Virus record (IMG/VR): IMGVR_UViG_3300045125_000024
Span: 1 to 43,728 of that record
Strand: one strand, 5' to 3'
Origin: a virus
DNA length: 43,728 nt
Numbering within the stretch: position 1 is the stretch's first letter; each line of letters begins with the position of its first letter. Position numbers and translations under genes: made by a program. Below the pieces are notes generated by a model. That model worked only from the letters and a program-made list of their open reading frames with translations, searched no databases and was not told where the DNA came from. This document shows positions 9,757-19,407 of this stretch, one piece after another.

Positions 9757-10321
9757 GGTCCATTTCAGCCCTGCGGATCGCAATGTTGCCAGGTCCGCTC
9801 AGTCTAAGCCCAGTCAGATAGCGCTCCACCATCGGCGGGATCTTGTCAGCGCCAACCGCGCCTGATGTGTTGGTCGTGACGCTGATTGAGCCAATACTGA
9901 CCGACTTGTAGTCTTCCAGGCCGCTCAGGCTGATGCCGTCGGTGTTGTTGTTGAGGTACACCGCAAGCTCAACCTGTGCGCGCTTCACCTGATCAGGATT
10001 TCTTCATCGGTGAAGTAATCAGTGGTGATCCTGAACGGGAACCCAACTGCATAGGTGTTGATGTAAGTGTCCAGGCTTGCGCACGCCTGCACGGCCACTG
10101 CATCGCCTGATCATCATTCGATCGAGCGCCAAGGAACCGCTCGCGATCGAGGCGTTGCGCAGCGCTGACCAGTGCGCGATTCTTCGCGTCAGTGGTAGCG
10201 GTGCCCCATGCTGTCACATCAGCACTGAGCACCATGCCGTCGATCATCGACTGCGCATCAGCCAGGCTCAGATGGGAGTTGGCGTTGACGCCCCTACCGT
10301 TGCGTCGATCACTACGGCCAT
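9734..10321 (-). CDS. Head-tail connector, DnaT-like family
   Basis: This protein of about 195 residues starts MAVVIDATVGA at 10321. After one shift it reads NSHLSLADAQSMIDG, then AQRLDRERFLGARSNDDQAM, a helical connector pattern, and ends in IPPMVERYLTGLRLSGPGNI and MDRDYAIGF. Databases call this phage family 'DnaT-like ssDNA-binding', but its fixed place between capsid and tail genes and its helical form suggest a first head-tail connector. A second shift lies near 10085, and the start of the C-terminal part is DQVKRAQVELAVYLNN. Confidence 0.62.
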
Positions 10322-10433
10322 TGGCCTGTTCCTCTACTGCATCAAGGCTAGGTTGCGGCTCTGCCGTGGCAGAGGCTGCCGCCAAAGCAGCAGCCTCACG
10401 CTCACGCATTCGCCGGAAGGCGAACATGCCCAT
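10315..10433 (-). CDS. Small Ala/Glu-rich head-region protein
   Basis: This protein of about 40 residues starts MGMFAFRRMREREAAALAAA and continues with Ala/Glu-rich residues to EEQANGR. Its ATG overlaps the stop of the upstream gene (TGATG). Small MFAFRRMRE-type proteins occur between capsid and connector genes in many phages with no known function. The stop is uncertain because a shift lies where the next gene begins. Confidence 0.5.
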
Positions 10434-10851
10434 CAGGCAACAGCAGCGGCGGTAGAACCCAGGCCGTACAGGGTGACTGCCTCAGAGCCGGCGGTCACAT
10501 TGGTGACGTAGCCGAGGAAGATCTTCGAGGCGTTCTGTGCGACGGTGGCGACACCGGAGACGGTGACACCAGAGCCGCCGGCCATGGTGATCGTGAAAGC
10601 ACCGGCGCTGGCATTCGGCACCACCACCATAAAAGTGGTGCCCACCTTGCAGTCACCACCGATGGCGGCCTCGATGGCAGCAGCGGTGGCGGTGGTGCAG
10701 GTGGCGGCAGCAGTCGGAACGCCACGGATGATGACGTTGAAACTGTTGTCGGTGCTGAGGGTTGCGGTAGCAGGCGTGGGAGCCGCCAGGCTTCATGAAT
10801 GCTGGCAGCAGCGGGGCGGGAATACCGCCCAGATCAAAGATAGGAAGCCAT
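10433..10851 (-). CDS. Putative capsid decoration or structural protein
   Basis: This protein of about 139 residues starts MASYLFDLGGIPAPLLPAF at 10851 (one shift at residue 6). It has ATLSTDNSFNVIIRGVPTAA and a beta-rich C-terminus with FTITMAGGSGVTVSGVATVA and KIFLGYVTNVTAGSEAVTLY. It follows the major capsid gene directly. That position and the small beta-rich fold suggest a capsid decoration or head-fibre protein. I do not recognise a named family. Confidence 0.5.
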
Positions 10852-10862
10852 CGTTAGGTGCC

Positions 10863-11877
10863 TCAGTAGTTGGGAGGTGACAGTACGCCGCGCACGATGC
10901 CGAGGCTCTTCACCTCATACACCCGCGTCCAGTTGCTGACGGTAGACAGCTGCGCTTCCGAGTAACCACAGGGCCGCCCCAGCGTGCACCAACAGGGTGG
11001 TAGCAGTAGTGAAGGTCGATGCTCATTGCATCCTCCCTTGGCCAGGATGTCGCGGTCCACTTCAGTTCGCAGTGCAGCTTGTTCGCCGCTGGCGATAGCG
11101 CTCTTGCGTGAAGAAGGGATTCGGATAATTAGTGCTGGTCGGCACAAGATCATCCGAAACGATCACCCGCATACCCATGTAGGTAGGCACGGTCACTTCA
11201 CCCGTGTAGGCGTTGACGATGCTTCCACCAGCGTTGACGGTGCTGGCACCGCTGGCAGCAGTAGCGAGACGGGCCTCGAAAGCAGGACATACTCAATCGC
11301 CTCAGCCTCACCAAGTCGTAGTAGATGGCGCTATGGCACGGGGCGAAGTGCCACCGTCCTGATCCTTGATCACCCAGCAGGCTGCGTGCCTTGGCACTGG
11401 CGTGGGCCGAGGGTGGTCATGCCGCTAGTATCAAAAACGCAGCGCCGGAAATGCCGGGCTGTCGCCGCTTAAAGGGCACTCTACCACAACCCTGTACGGT
11501 GGCGATCAGATCCTTCGGCGTTGGCTGGGCCGTACGTAATCACACCTGGCGCCGATGGCGGCCATGGGGATCCGAACCAGCCGCAAGCGCAAAGATCACG
11601 CGAAGGGTTCATGCATCACCGCGATGCACGATCACGCTCGACCGCTTATCAGCCTGGATCTTCTTCGAACCAAGCTGGTGCGAATGGTCAGGTTCTGGAA
11701 GTCGCCGCTGAGGTTAGCCCTTCCAGTGCGGCACCTGAATGGTGTCGCCTTCGGTAGCGTTCAGCTCCGCCATGGGCTGCATCACGCCGGATGCCAGGTT
11801 GGCATCGCGAAGGGTGGGATTGCTCGATGACGTACGGGCAAAGATCTCAGGATAATGACGTCTGAGCGTGTGGTTGC
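10863..11877 (-). CDS. Major capsid protein
   Basis: This protein of about 335 residues forms the head shell. Recognisable pieces in order are VIIPEIFA, SGVMQPMAELNATEGDTIQV, IQADKRSSVIVHRGDAW, GSDPMAAIGA, YDLGEAEAIEYVLLSRP, GEVTVPTYMGMRVIVSDDLV, FTQERYR and the C-terminal VSNWTRVYEVKSLGIVRGVL. The pattern 'parameter for dtV-PFWK ... K-a-kR-a--ihRG-aw ... DPM-AI' is that of a phage major capsid family with an HK97-type fold. No ATG is visible; an AGGAG site at 11882-11886 puts the start near 11877, where the start codon itself seems miscalled. At least seven frameshifts split it. Its position after the scaffold gene supports the call. Confidence 0.82.
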
Positions 11878-11881
11878 CGCT

Positions 11882-11886
11882 CTCCT
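11882..11886 (-). promoter_or_regulatory. Ribosome binding site of the major capsid gene
   Basis: AGGAG on the minus strand lies just upstream of the codons for TTRSDVIIPEI. It fixes the start of the capsid gene although no start codon is intact. Confidence 0.55.
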
Positions 11887-11945
11887 GTTGTTGGGTTTGC
11901 AGCGGGGCGCAGCCCTCTAGGTATCACCCGCGCAGCCGGTAGTGA

Positions 11946-12618
11946 TCACACTTTAGCAGCGGCTGCTTTCAGGCTGATCGTGAGCAGCTCTCGATCGGTG
12001 CCGATACAGCCTGGCCTCGTTCGGTCCAGGTTGTGGAGGTTTCGCGCGCAAATGGATTCTTGATGCCAGGCGGCAGGCCGCTGGCGCCACTGCCTGATGG
12101 TGCACCGCTGCCCTGCGGCTTGGGTTGCTTCTGCATCCATGCCGGCAGCGTCCGCGCCCACTCGGCAACAGGTGTGCGCTGGTAGCCGTCAACAACAACG
12201 ACGGTGCCATCAGCTTCGCGCCTCGATCTTGTCGCTGCTCAGCTTGGTCTTCAGCACCAAGTCCGGATCATGCACAAGGTCAGCCAGTGCGGAGACTGCA
12301 GGCGCCACCAGTTCCAGCTCACGCACGCGTGCTTCGAGCTCGCTGATGCGCTGGTCCTTCTGCGCCGCCGCCTCACGGAACTGCTGCTCCAGAGCTTGCC
12401 GGGCTTCGGCGTAATTGCCCTGTGCTTCGAGCTGCTGCTGTTCGGCCTTGCGCTTGAAGTCGAGCAGTTCATCAACATCAGCGCCATCGTTCCATGGGCG
12501 CTTTGCGCCGCCGCAGCTCAGCGATCAGCTCTTTGTTCTTGGCTTCCAGCGCTTCAATGCTGCGCTGCAGGGCGTCAACATCAGCGGCCGCAGGCTGCTG
12601 ATTGTTGTCGTCGGACAT
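11946..12618 (-). CDS. Capsid scaffolding protein
   Basis: This protein of about 220 residues starts MSDDNNQQPAAADVDALQRS. The N-terminal half is a long charged coiled coil (IEALEAKNKELIAELRRR, FKRKAEQQQLEAQGNYAEAR, KDQRISELEARVRELEL). The C-terminal part is proline- and glycine-rich (PAWMQKQPKPQGSGAPSG) and ends LLTISLKAAAAKV. Coiled coil, acidic head and position just before the capsid gene are the usual marks of a scaffold that shapes the procapsid. There are shifts near 12495, 12265, 12215 and 12010. Confidence 0.78.
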
Positions 12619-12635
12619 GAAAACCCGCAGGGTTG

Positions 12636-12815
12636 CTATTGCCCGTCTAGCTTACTTGCGCTTTTAGCCTTACCGGCTTCACTCAGCGCGATTGCTATTG
12701 CCTGCTTGCGGCTTTGGACTTTTGGACCCTTGCCGGGGCCTGGCTTGCCGGTCTGGAGCGTGCCGCGCTTGTACTCGCCCATCACCTTCGCCACCTTGTC
12801 CTTCCTCTTGGCCAT
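12636..12815 (-). CDS. Small basic DUF6496-type protein
   Basis: This 59-residue intact protein starts MAKRKDKVAKVMGEYKRGTL and has KVQSRKQAIAIALSEAGKAK near the end. The MxEYKxGTL ... SRKQAIAIALSEAG pattern is that of the DUF6496 family of small basic proteins. Function is unknown; the charge suggests nucleic acid binding. It lies directly upstream of the scaffold gene. Confidence 0.78.
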   Translation of the reverse strand: MAKRKDKVAKVMGEYKRGTLQTGKPGPGKGPKVQSRKQAIAIALSEAGKAKSASKLDGQ

Positions 12816-12985
12816 GCTCGCGCCACTCGGTAACGTCGCTAGTCAGGTTAGAGCCGTCGGGATGCTGCCAGCCTCGATCGGTGAACACCGCCGGCACCCA
12901 TGCTTCACCGATCAACATCCTCCACTACATCCGATCGGATGCCAGCAGGGGTAAAGTGCCGCAGTCCAGGAACCTCTACCACCAT
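12808..12985 (-). CDS. Small hypothetical protein upstream of the DUF6496 gene
   Basis: From ATG 12985 the reading is VPGLRHFTPAGIRSDVVEDV, then after one shift LIGEAWVPAVFTDRGWQHPD and NLTSDVTEWRE. The length is about 58 residues. The 3' end is not clear: the frame stays open through the next gene, but a single miscalled base before that gene's ATG would give a TGATG junction like the others here. The start codon overlaps that of the rightward gene at 12984 within one CATG. No family recognised. Confidence 0.4.
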
Positions 12986-13231
12986 GCACCTGCCCGTTGA
13001 GAATCTTGATGGCTTCAGCGTACGCCAGCTTCGTGGAGCTGGTGAGCAGCATCCCTGACGTTGACGACGACGGCAATGAGGTTGATCGTCTACGTCACCG
13101 CCGGGAATCTCTTTGCCTCACCACTGACGAATGCGCAGCTTGATGATGCAGGCGATCTGGTGCTGACCCGCCTGCATCACCGTGAGCTGATGGAGGATCT
13201 TGAGACCTGGGGGGATTACGCCTTGGATTGA
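12984..13231 (+). CDS. Rightward small gene inside the leftward late arm
   Basis: This protein of about 82 residues starts MHLPVENLDGFSVRQL, continues after one shift with ELVSSIPDVDDDGNEVDRLY and, after another, VTAGNLFASPLTNAQLDDAG and ends MEDLETWGDYALD. The composition is acidic and ordinary, unlike antisense noise. Its stop (13229-13231) abuts the stop of the leftward gene (13232-13234) with no gap. This neat packing supports a real gene. It is the only likely rightward gene in the leftward arm. Function unknown. Confidence 0.58.
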
Positions 13232-13712
13232 TCAGCGCTTTGGCGCGGGGCTTGTACTTGCCCCGTGATTTTTCCATCTTCGTCACCTTGGCCTGTGCAG
13301 CCTTGTAAGCCTTCACGCTGCCACGAATGCTGGCTGCACCGGCATCGCCGCTTGCACCAGCGCCTCTTCGGTGCTAGTACGGCCAGCCGGCCGCCATCTT
13401 GGGCTTGCTGCCGTGCGCGCGCATGTTGCTGCCTGCAAGCAGCCTGCCTTGTTCGGCGCAGCCTTGCTCATCTTGGCTGGTTTAACCTTGGCGGCCTTAG
13501 CCAGGAGGATGCTTTTGTTCCCTGTAGCCGTAGCCGCGTACTGCGCCAAGGGGTACGATCACACGCTGCTTTTGGCGACAGTGCCCCTGACGGCGGACGT
13601 ACCGGGCCTGCCCTGCCCAGCCTTGGGCCTTTGCCCCTGCCCTTGGCGCCACCTCCACCCCACCGCCTCCACTGAAGCGGCCGCGTGAATCGCGGGAGTA
13701 GGTGCGGGCCAT
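13232..13712 (-). CDS. Basic protein with N-terminal RDSRGRF motif (copy 1)
   Basis: This protein of about 160 residues starts MARTYSRDSRGRFSGGGG. It is rich in Lys, Ala and Gly: KGRGKGPKAGQGR, SILLAKAAKVKPAKMSKAAP and KAYKAAQAKVTKMEKSRGKY. The likely stop is at 13232. The N-terminus nearly matches that of the protein at 17562, so the two share an ancestor for that segment. Their place beside the portal and minor head genes suggests a virion-associated DNA-binding role, but no function is known. It contains four or more frameshifts. Confidence 0.6.
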
Positions 13713-13732
13713 GGCTCAGGGGATCATTGGTC

Positions 13733-14964
13733 TCATTCTAATTTTCCGTACCTCGCCCTTAGCTGCGCCAGCGATACCTCTGAGCCATCCTCTCGCACCA
13801 GCTTCGCTATAGCGGCCTCAGGGCCGTGCTTCTCAGCCAGCCGGCGGAGGTACTGGCGCCTTGTTGCCTAGCACCTTCTGCTGCTCTGCCGGGCGATCGT
13901 ATAACCACTTGCCGTAGGTGGTGTCAGCCGGCACCGGGCCGTCCTTGCTGGCGCGTTTCGCCACCTTGCTGGGTCCGAGAAGGCTGTCATCGATCACGGC
14001 AACGATCGTTGAACGGCAGCCGAAGTGCTGCGGTGGCTTGGGGCCACGGCCGTAGGGGAACTCTCGCCCATCCAGCGCCCTGACAGATCGCGCTGGTGCG
14101 GCTGTCGAGCGTGGCCACGCATCCCGTAGCGGCTGGTGATGTCAGGGTTCGCTTCATACGTCTGCATGGCCGCGGCATTGGCCACCTGGTTGATGCTGGT
14201 GCGCACGAGCGTCATCACCTGGTGGTTGGCGGCAGTGCGTGAGCTCACCGCCGGCTGCGATGGTCTCACGCACTGAGCGGCCAACCGCCCTCAGCTGCCC
14301 CTGCGACAGCGGCCCCGTGTCCCCGAACTGCAGCTTGCCCACAAGCCGCTTCGCGATTGCCGGCGTGGTTTCGCCGGTGAGAAGGCCATTGCGAACCACC
14401 TGGCTGAACTGCTCAGCCTGCGCTTCAGCGATGCCGCGAAATGCCTTCTCGACCACGGCGCCATTCGGCAGCGTGATCATGGCGCCCTGCGTGGCGGTAA
14501 GGCTGAACGTCGCTCCAGCGTTCGCCGGTGCGCCATAGACAGTCTTGAACAGGTCGTCGCTCAGCACCACCGCGTTGAGCTGCGTCGGGTCGGTTGTAAC
14601 AACCGCCTGCGCGAACTGGGGCGAAATCTCGACGGTGTTCACCGCTGATCGAGCACCGGGCGGTAGTGCCTTACGCAGCTGCTCGGCCACGAACTGAGAC
14701 TGCAGCTCCGCAATACCCTGCAGCTCGATCGCGGTGCTCATCGGTGCTGTCGCCCGCCCATGTGTTGAGGCTGGCCTTCAGCTGCGCCAGGATCGCCCGC
14801 AGCCGTGCTGCCTTCATCGGTGCTGCTGCCTCATCGATGCCCTGCAGTTGCCGCACTGCATCGAGGATGATCTGGTTGTACGCCACGATCAACCGTCGCG
14901 CTACGCCGGTGCTGTAGCGGTTCAGGTCGATTGCATTGCGGAACAGCTCAGACGGTACGGTCAC
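13733..14964 (-). CDS. Minor head protein, SPP1 gp7 / Mu F family
   Basis: This head morphogenesis protein of about 410 residues starts at GTG 14964 (TVPSELFRNAIDLNRYSTG). It contains QLQSQ-like helices, LVGKLQFGDTGPLSQGQLRA, SINQVANAAAMQTYEANPDI, then WVATLDSRTSAICQ and, after shifts, REFPYGRGPKPPQHFGCRST. The last two are the diagnostic T-x-D-xR-T-x-C and PPxHxxCRS motifs of the family. It ends VSLAQLRARYGKLE. These proteins bind the portal and help package or eject DNA. There are shifts near 14740, 14240, 14130, 14070 and 13860. Confidence 0.87.
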
Positions 14965-15316
14965 GACAGGATGCCTAGCTCCTCAGGTTGATACGGCGAG
15001 CGGATGCTTACGTTAGCGCCTCGTGCGATGCTGGTTCCGACGATATGAGCGAATGCTTCCATAAGCAGTCTCATCATCATCCAACAGCACTAGCTCGTTG
15101 AACACAATCCGGCTTTCCGTTGGTGTACCAGCTGACGCGGATAATGGCCAGGATGTGATCAGGCAGCGCCGTATGGATGTGATAGTCAAGCAACGGGCGG
15201 CGGCTGGGTGTCTGCATTGCGATCAAGCGATCCATCAGCCATTCCAAGCCAGCAGCAGCGGTTGCTTCAAGCTCCGCTTCAACGTCGAAATCATCGCCGA
15301 GCACCCGCCATCAAGC
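14961..15316 (-). CDS. Hypothetical protein between portal and minor head genes
   Basis: This protein of about 115 residues reads LGDDFDVEAELEATAAAGLE, LIAMQTPSRRPLLDYHIHTA, LPDHILAIIRVSWYTNGK, then after a shift RIVFNELVLLDDDETAY and, after another, EAFAHIVGTSIARGANVSIR. It ends YQPEELGILS, with its TGA overlapping the GTG of the minor head gene. The start is an ATG or GTG close to 15310. I do not recognise the family. The position suggests a head assembly or virion role. Confidence 0.55.
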
Positions 15317-16654
15317 TAGGCGTTGAAGGGTCTCTGCGTGATGGCGCCGGCGGTGTAGAGAGCAAGCAGTGCGCTGATCTCATCCGGCTGCAGGATGCCG
15401 CCGACGAAATCACGGTTGATCATGCAGCTGCCGGCCGCTTCCGTTTGCGCCGAGGGTCACGACGCAAGAAAGCGCAGGCAGTTGTCGATCGCATCTTGCA
15501 TGTCCCGCGATCCTCGCACCGTGGTGTCGCCCTGGCTGCGGTCGAGGCCGCTTCGCCTCGGCGGTCTCGGCGCTGAGCTTCTGCCCCAGCAGCATTGGCC
15601 GGGACAGGCCAAGCTCATTGATCTGAGCTGCTAGCTGCTCCAGCCGCTTGAACTGGTACCGTGCCAGTGCCACCGGGTTCGATGCGTACTCAGCCCTGCC
15701 TTCAGCCGGGAATGCCACCGCCTCACCGGGGCCGGCTGATACCTCCTCGGCGCTGGAGGGAAGCCGTAGGAAGCCAGCAGCGGCACCGCGCTGATGCGCG
15801 GCTGATTGTCGAGATCGCTCTGCACCTGGTACGACTTCAGGTTGAGGTCTGCGATGTCGCGCATCGGTGGCCTGGATTCCAGCAGCCCCACGCGGCCGGT
15901 GTACGCCACGCTGAATGGGATCTCGCTGAGGCTGGTCGTGCCTTCATCGACCAGCTCATAGTCCTTCTTCTCATCCTGCCGCCAGAGCTGATATGCGCCG
16001 GGCGTCAACACCGCACCTGATCCAACCGTGCGCTCGCCGTAGTCGCCATCTGGAACAGTGGTGGTCTCCGCCAGCCGCAGTTGGGTGAGCACCGGCTTTC
16101 CGTCTTGCTTCTCAGTGCGCCATCCGAGGATTTGGCGTGGTGTGTACGTGCACCAGTACGGCAGCCGCCATCGGTAGGTGCATCAACGAGCACGCCGACA
16201 TGGCCGTAGCGAACAGCGACGCGGGCGGTTTCGTACGGTCCAGACGTTCAAGTCGTTGCCCCTGTGGTCAGCGTCGAACAGGTGCTCCCTGATGGTGTCG
16301 CTCGTGTCGATCAACCGCACCGGCTTGCGCGTCAACATGCCCGCCAGCAGGCGTTCAGCCGCTGGTAGTACGGCGGGCATGTGGACGCATCAAGCGGTTG
16401 TCGTACGACTCATCCGCCTCGCGTGGCTCCTGCGGGAGGTACTTCCGGTGACGTTTGCGCATCTGCGCAGTGCCGCCCAGTAGGTCTTCGATCAGGATCC
16501 AGTATTCCTCCTGCGCGAACCACGCCTGAGACGGATCCTGAACGCGGGTAACAGTCCGCTGCTGCAGTGGGCGTTGGTTATAGCTGGAGTAGGTCACGCC
16601 GGGCGGCTCCAGAACAGTGCGGACGGTGCCGTCGCAGGCTTCGACGGCGATCAC
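15316..16654 (-). CDS. Portal protein (DUF4055-type)
   Basis: This protein of about 445 residues forms the packaging ring and the docking point of the terminase. It starts at GTG 16654 and includes EEYWILIEDLLGGTAQMRKR, RLLAGMLTRKPVRLIDTSDT, RVAVRYGHVGVLVDAPTDGG, QILGWRTEKQDGKPVLTQLR, PPMRDIADLNLKSYQVQSDL and LGLSRPMLLGQKLSAETAEA. These match the DUF4055 portal class. The C-terminus is LALYTAGAITQRPFNA. There are shifts near 16385, 16245, 16150, 15780, 15560 and 15480. Neighbours (terminase upstream, SPP1 gp7-like protein downstream) agree. Confidence 0.82.
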
Positions 16655-16655
16655 C

Positions 16656-17562
16656 TTACGCAGCTGGGGTCACACCCTGCTGCGGCTTCAGGCGGGGGCT
16701 GGTGGTGGTGGTGGTCATGGCTTGCGTGGCTTCCGTGGTTTCCTGCGCTTCGGCGGTGGGCCCTGCGTATTCCGCAGGCCGGGGTCTGATGTTCGACTTC
16801 GCCGCTTTGGCCTTGCCCTTACCCGTGAAGGCTACCTGGTTTGCATAGATCTCCTGCGCACGCTTGCCGGCCTTACTGCCGCGTGCTGCTGCATCAGCAG
16901 CGCGGGCCATACGGCGCTTCATCGCCTTCATGCCCATCCGGCTGCCGATGACGCCCATCTCCATTCGAGCGATGTCACCCTGCCATCCCTTCTCGCCGCG
17001 GTGGTGATTGCTTCAGCGTTTGATCGCTGCAGCTTGTTCTGCATTACCGAGATCGAGATACTGCTTTCTTGATCTTCGGCTGCGATTCCTTCAGCTTCTT
17101 ATCCATATCGTTGATCTTGCGGTCAACCTGCCGTTCCAGTTGATCGAGCCTTGCGCCTGGCGTCTTGGGGTTGAACTCCCTGATCGCATTGGCGCGCGTG
17201 ACCAACGGTGCACGCCTCGGGCGCTTGGTGCTGCTGATCTTGTTCGCGGGCTCCAGGCGCTTCAGCCCCGGTCCGGCGGATGCTGCTGGCCGGCGCTGCA
17301 GGCTTGGCCTTGCCTGGCCTGAACCGGCCGGCGGGGCCTTCGCAGCCGGTGCGGCTGGCTGCTTTCGCGGCCTTGAGCTCGTTGCTGCCCTGAGTCACAG
17401 CACCGCGTTGCGCGGCAGATGGTGCATCAACCAGCTTGGCCCGGCTGCGCTTCAGGCCGATCGCGCAGCAAGCGTGCCCTTGCCCTTGGTGGCACCACCG
17501 CCACTGCTGCCGCCTCCACCGGCGAACCGCCCTCGGCTATCGCGTTTGTAGGTGCGTGCCAT
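16656..17562 (-). CDS. Basic protein with N-terminal RDSRGRF motif (copy 2)
   Basis: This very basic protein of about 300 residues starts MARTYKRDSRGRFAGGGGSS. It continues through Ala/Lys/Gly-rich sequence (GAVTQGSNELKAAKAA, NKISSTKRPRRAPLVTRANA), a helical charged stretch ARLDQLERQVDRKINDMDKK, and MEMGVIGSRMGMKAMKRRMA. It ends GVTPAA two bases before the portal start. The first 17 residues nearly match the protein starting at 13712. It lies between the large terminase and the portal. Function unknown; a DNA-binding virion protein is a guess based on charge. At least five frameshifts. Confidence 0.6.
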
Positions 17563-18947
17563 GGCGGCCGGTGCTGCTGCTGCTGCGTAATACGAGTCGA
17601 CGCCCGTGCCCCTGCCAGCTCCCGCGTGCAGTGGGTTGAACTCTCACGCCAGACCACATACCCCGAGTGCGTCGTTCGGGTGATCAAAGCCGGCTTCCTT
17701 GTCCGGCTCGCCCTTCTCGGTCCAGCACCTGCAGCTCCAGGCATTCGATCAGCCGCCGGCAGGATGCTGTGCACCTTCAGACGCACCTCACCCTTTCCGT
17801 TTTCGAGCAGCGCCTGCACCGCAGCGACGCGATCACGCACCGGAGGGTTGCGCGTGGCGACTGGTTCGAGATGCCGTAGCCCTCCAAGATCTGGATGTCG
17901 GTCTGCGTGGCGTTGGTTGACCTGTTGCCACCGCTGGCGTCGGGGTAGCCGTACAGCCGCCGGCCGGGGTAGCGCCTGCGGAGCTCCTGCCCTAGGGCGT
18001 CGGTGTCATGAGCGCCGGTGACGTCATCAATGACCAGCGGCTCACGGCCGAGCCTGATGCCGACCACGGCGGTCATGTTGCCCACGTTGAAGTCAACGCC
18101 GACCCGCAGCGGTTCATCGTCGATGCCATCGGGCAGCTCGCTGATCACATGCTTGGCGCGATCGAACCTGTCGTACACCGTGCCGGTTGTGAGGTTGACA
18201 AACTCCCCATCGAGGTACGCCCGCAGCAGGTTCGGGTCGTAGTTCGCCTGTAGCCGGTCGATGAAATCAGTCGGTAGGTGCGGATTGTCAACGGTGCGCA
18301 TCTTGATCAGCCGGCGATCGTCGCGGCCCTTGGCGTCATCGCTGGCAAAGGTGCTCCACGGCCAGCGGTAGCCCTCGGGTGTGCTTGCTGCAGCGAACTG
18401 CCGCACGTTGCCCGATCGCAGGCGGCCGAGGATCTTCGGGAGGCGCGGTTGGCGATGGCGGTGCTCACGCGTGTCTATTTCATCAGCAAGAACCCACGCA
18501 AGGTTCAGATCCGATGATCCGCGTCCAGTTCTCGAAGCTGCGGCACAGGATCTTGGTGTCGCCGCCGGTGAGATGCAGCGTGTACTCAGGCAGCGGTGAC
18601 GCCCGGAAGGTGTACGGCACGCCGTAGCCCTCAAGGAAGTCATCAAAGTCGTTCTGCCAGATGTCACGAATCAGCGGGCCGGTGGGCTCCATGACGCATC
18701 CAATGAAGCCCTGATTAGCGCAGGCCAGTGCTACTGCCTTGGCGCACAGTGCCCGCGTCTTGCCAGCGCCATAGCCAGCGCTGATGCCGAGGATCTCGGT
18801 GGTGTCATCCACGAAATCAAGCTGTCCAGGGTGCAGATCAGCCCTGATCGCAGCAAGCGTTTCGGGTGCGTTGAACACTGCGCGGCCGCTGCTGCGCTCT
18901 AGCTCCAGCGCAGCAAGCCGTGCGGTGATCGGGTTACTCAGTCTCAA
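17563..18947 (-). CDS. terL: Terminase large subunit
   Basis: This packaging motor of about 460 residues has an ATPase domain with Walker A GISAGYGAGKTRALC, then ALACANQGFIGCVMEPTGP and Walker B LAWVLADEID. The C-terminal RNase H-like nuclease shows LRVGVDFNVGNMTAVVGIR with its acidic DFN and later GFDHPNDALGYVVWREFNPL after shifts. I place the start at the TTG at 18947, overlapping the small subunit stop. The end is poorly fixed, because the frame runs into the next gene's ATG through an Ala-rich tail; a miscalled stop is likely. There are shifts near 18490, 17850, 17760 and 17690. Confidence 0.88.
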
Positions 18948-19407
18948 GCAGCTTCTCGCCGGTGCGTGCGCTGATCTGCAGCAGCACCGCACGCTCCTGC
19001 TCTGGTGTCAGCCCTGCGGCTTGAAGGCCAGCAACAGCAGCTTGCACGCCATCACTGAATGCACGAGTCACGGCGGCATTGTCTGAATAGTGCCTGCGAT
19101 ATGCAGGCGCATGTGTCAGCAACCATTGCGCGTCTCGTGTATCACCATTGTCTGCAGCTTCAGCGATCTTGCTAACTAAACGAAGGCCACCTGCAGCGCG
19201 GCGCTTCGTTGACAGCCTCGAAAAGTTGGATTTCGAGATCAGTGGGGTTGTTGTTCTCTCGACGCTCTTTAGCCACTTGTTGAGCGCGTCATAACTAACC
19301 CCAACTGCCGGCGCAATGTGCTCAGGAGGTGCGCCGTACTCGCAGAGGAAGCGCACCCTTTTGATCACTTCTGCGTTCAGCTTGTAGTGCCGACGCGCCG
19401 GTTTCAC
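18934..19407 (-). CDS. terS: Terminase small subunit
   Basis: This intact 157-residue protein starts MKPARRHYKLNAEVIKRVRF. It has a helix-turn-helix-like segment GAPPEHIAPAVGVSYDALNK followed by WLKS, as in terS proteins that recognise the packaging site. The C-terminal half is helical (DAQWLLTHAPAYRRHYSD). The start overlaps the clamp stop and its end overlaps the large subunit start. The assignment rests on the DNA-binding motif and adjacency to terL. Confidence 0.78.
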   Translation of the reverse strand: MKPARRHYKLNAEVIKRVRFLCEYGAPPEHIAPAVGVSYDALNKWLKSVERTTTPLISKSNFSRLSTKRRAAGGLRLVSKIAEAADNGDTRDAQWLLTHAPAYRRHYSDNAAVTRAFSDGVQAAVAGLQAAGLTPEQERAVLLQISARTGEKLLETE

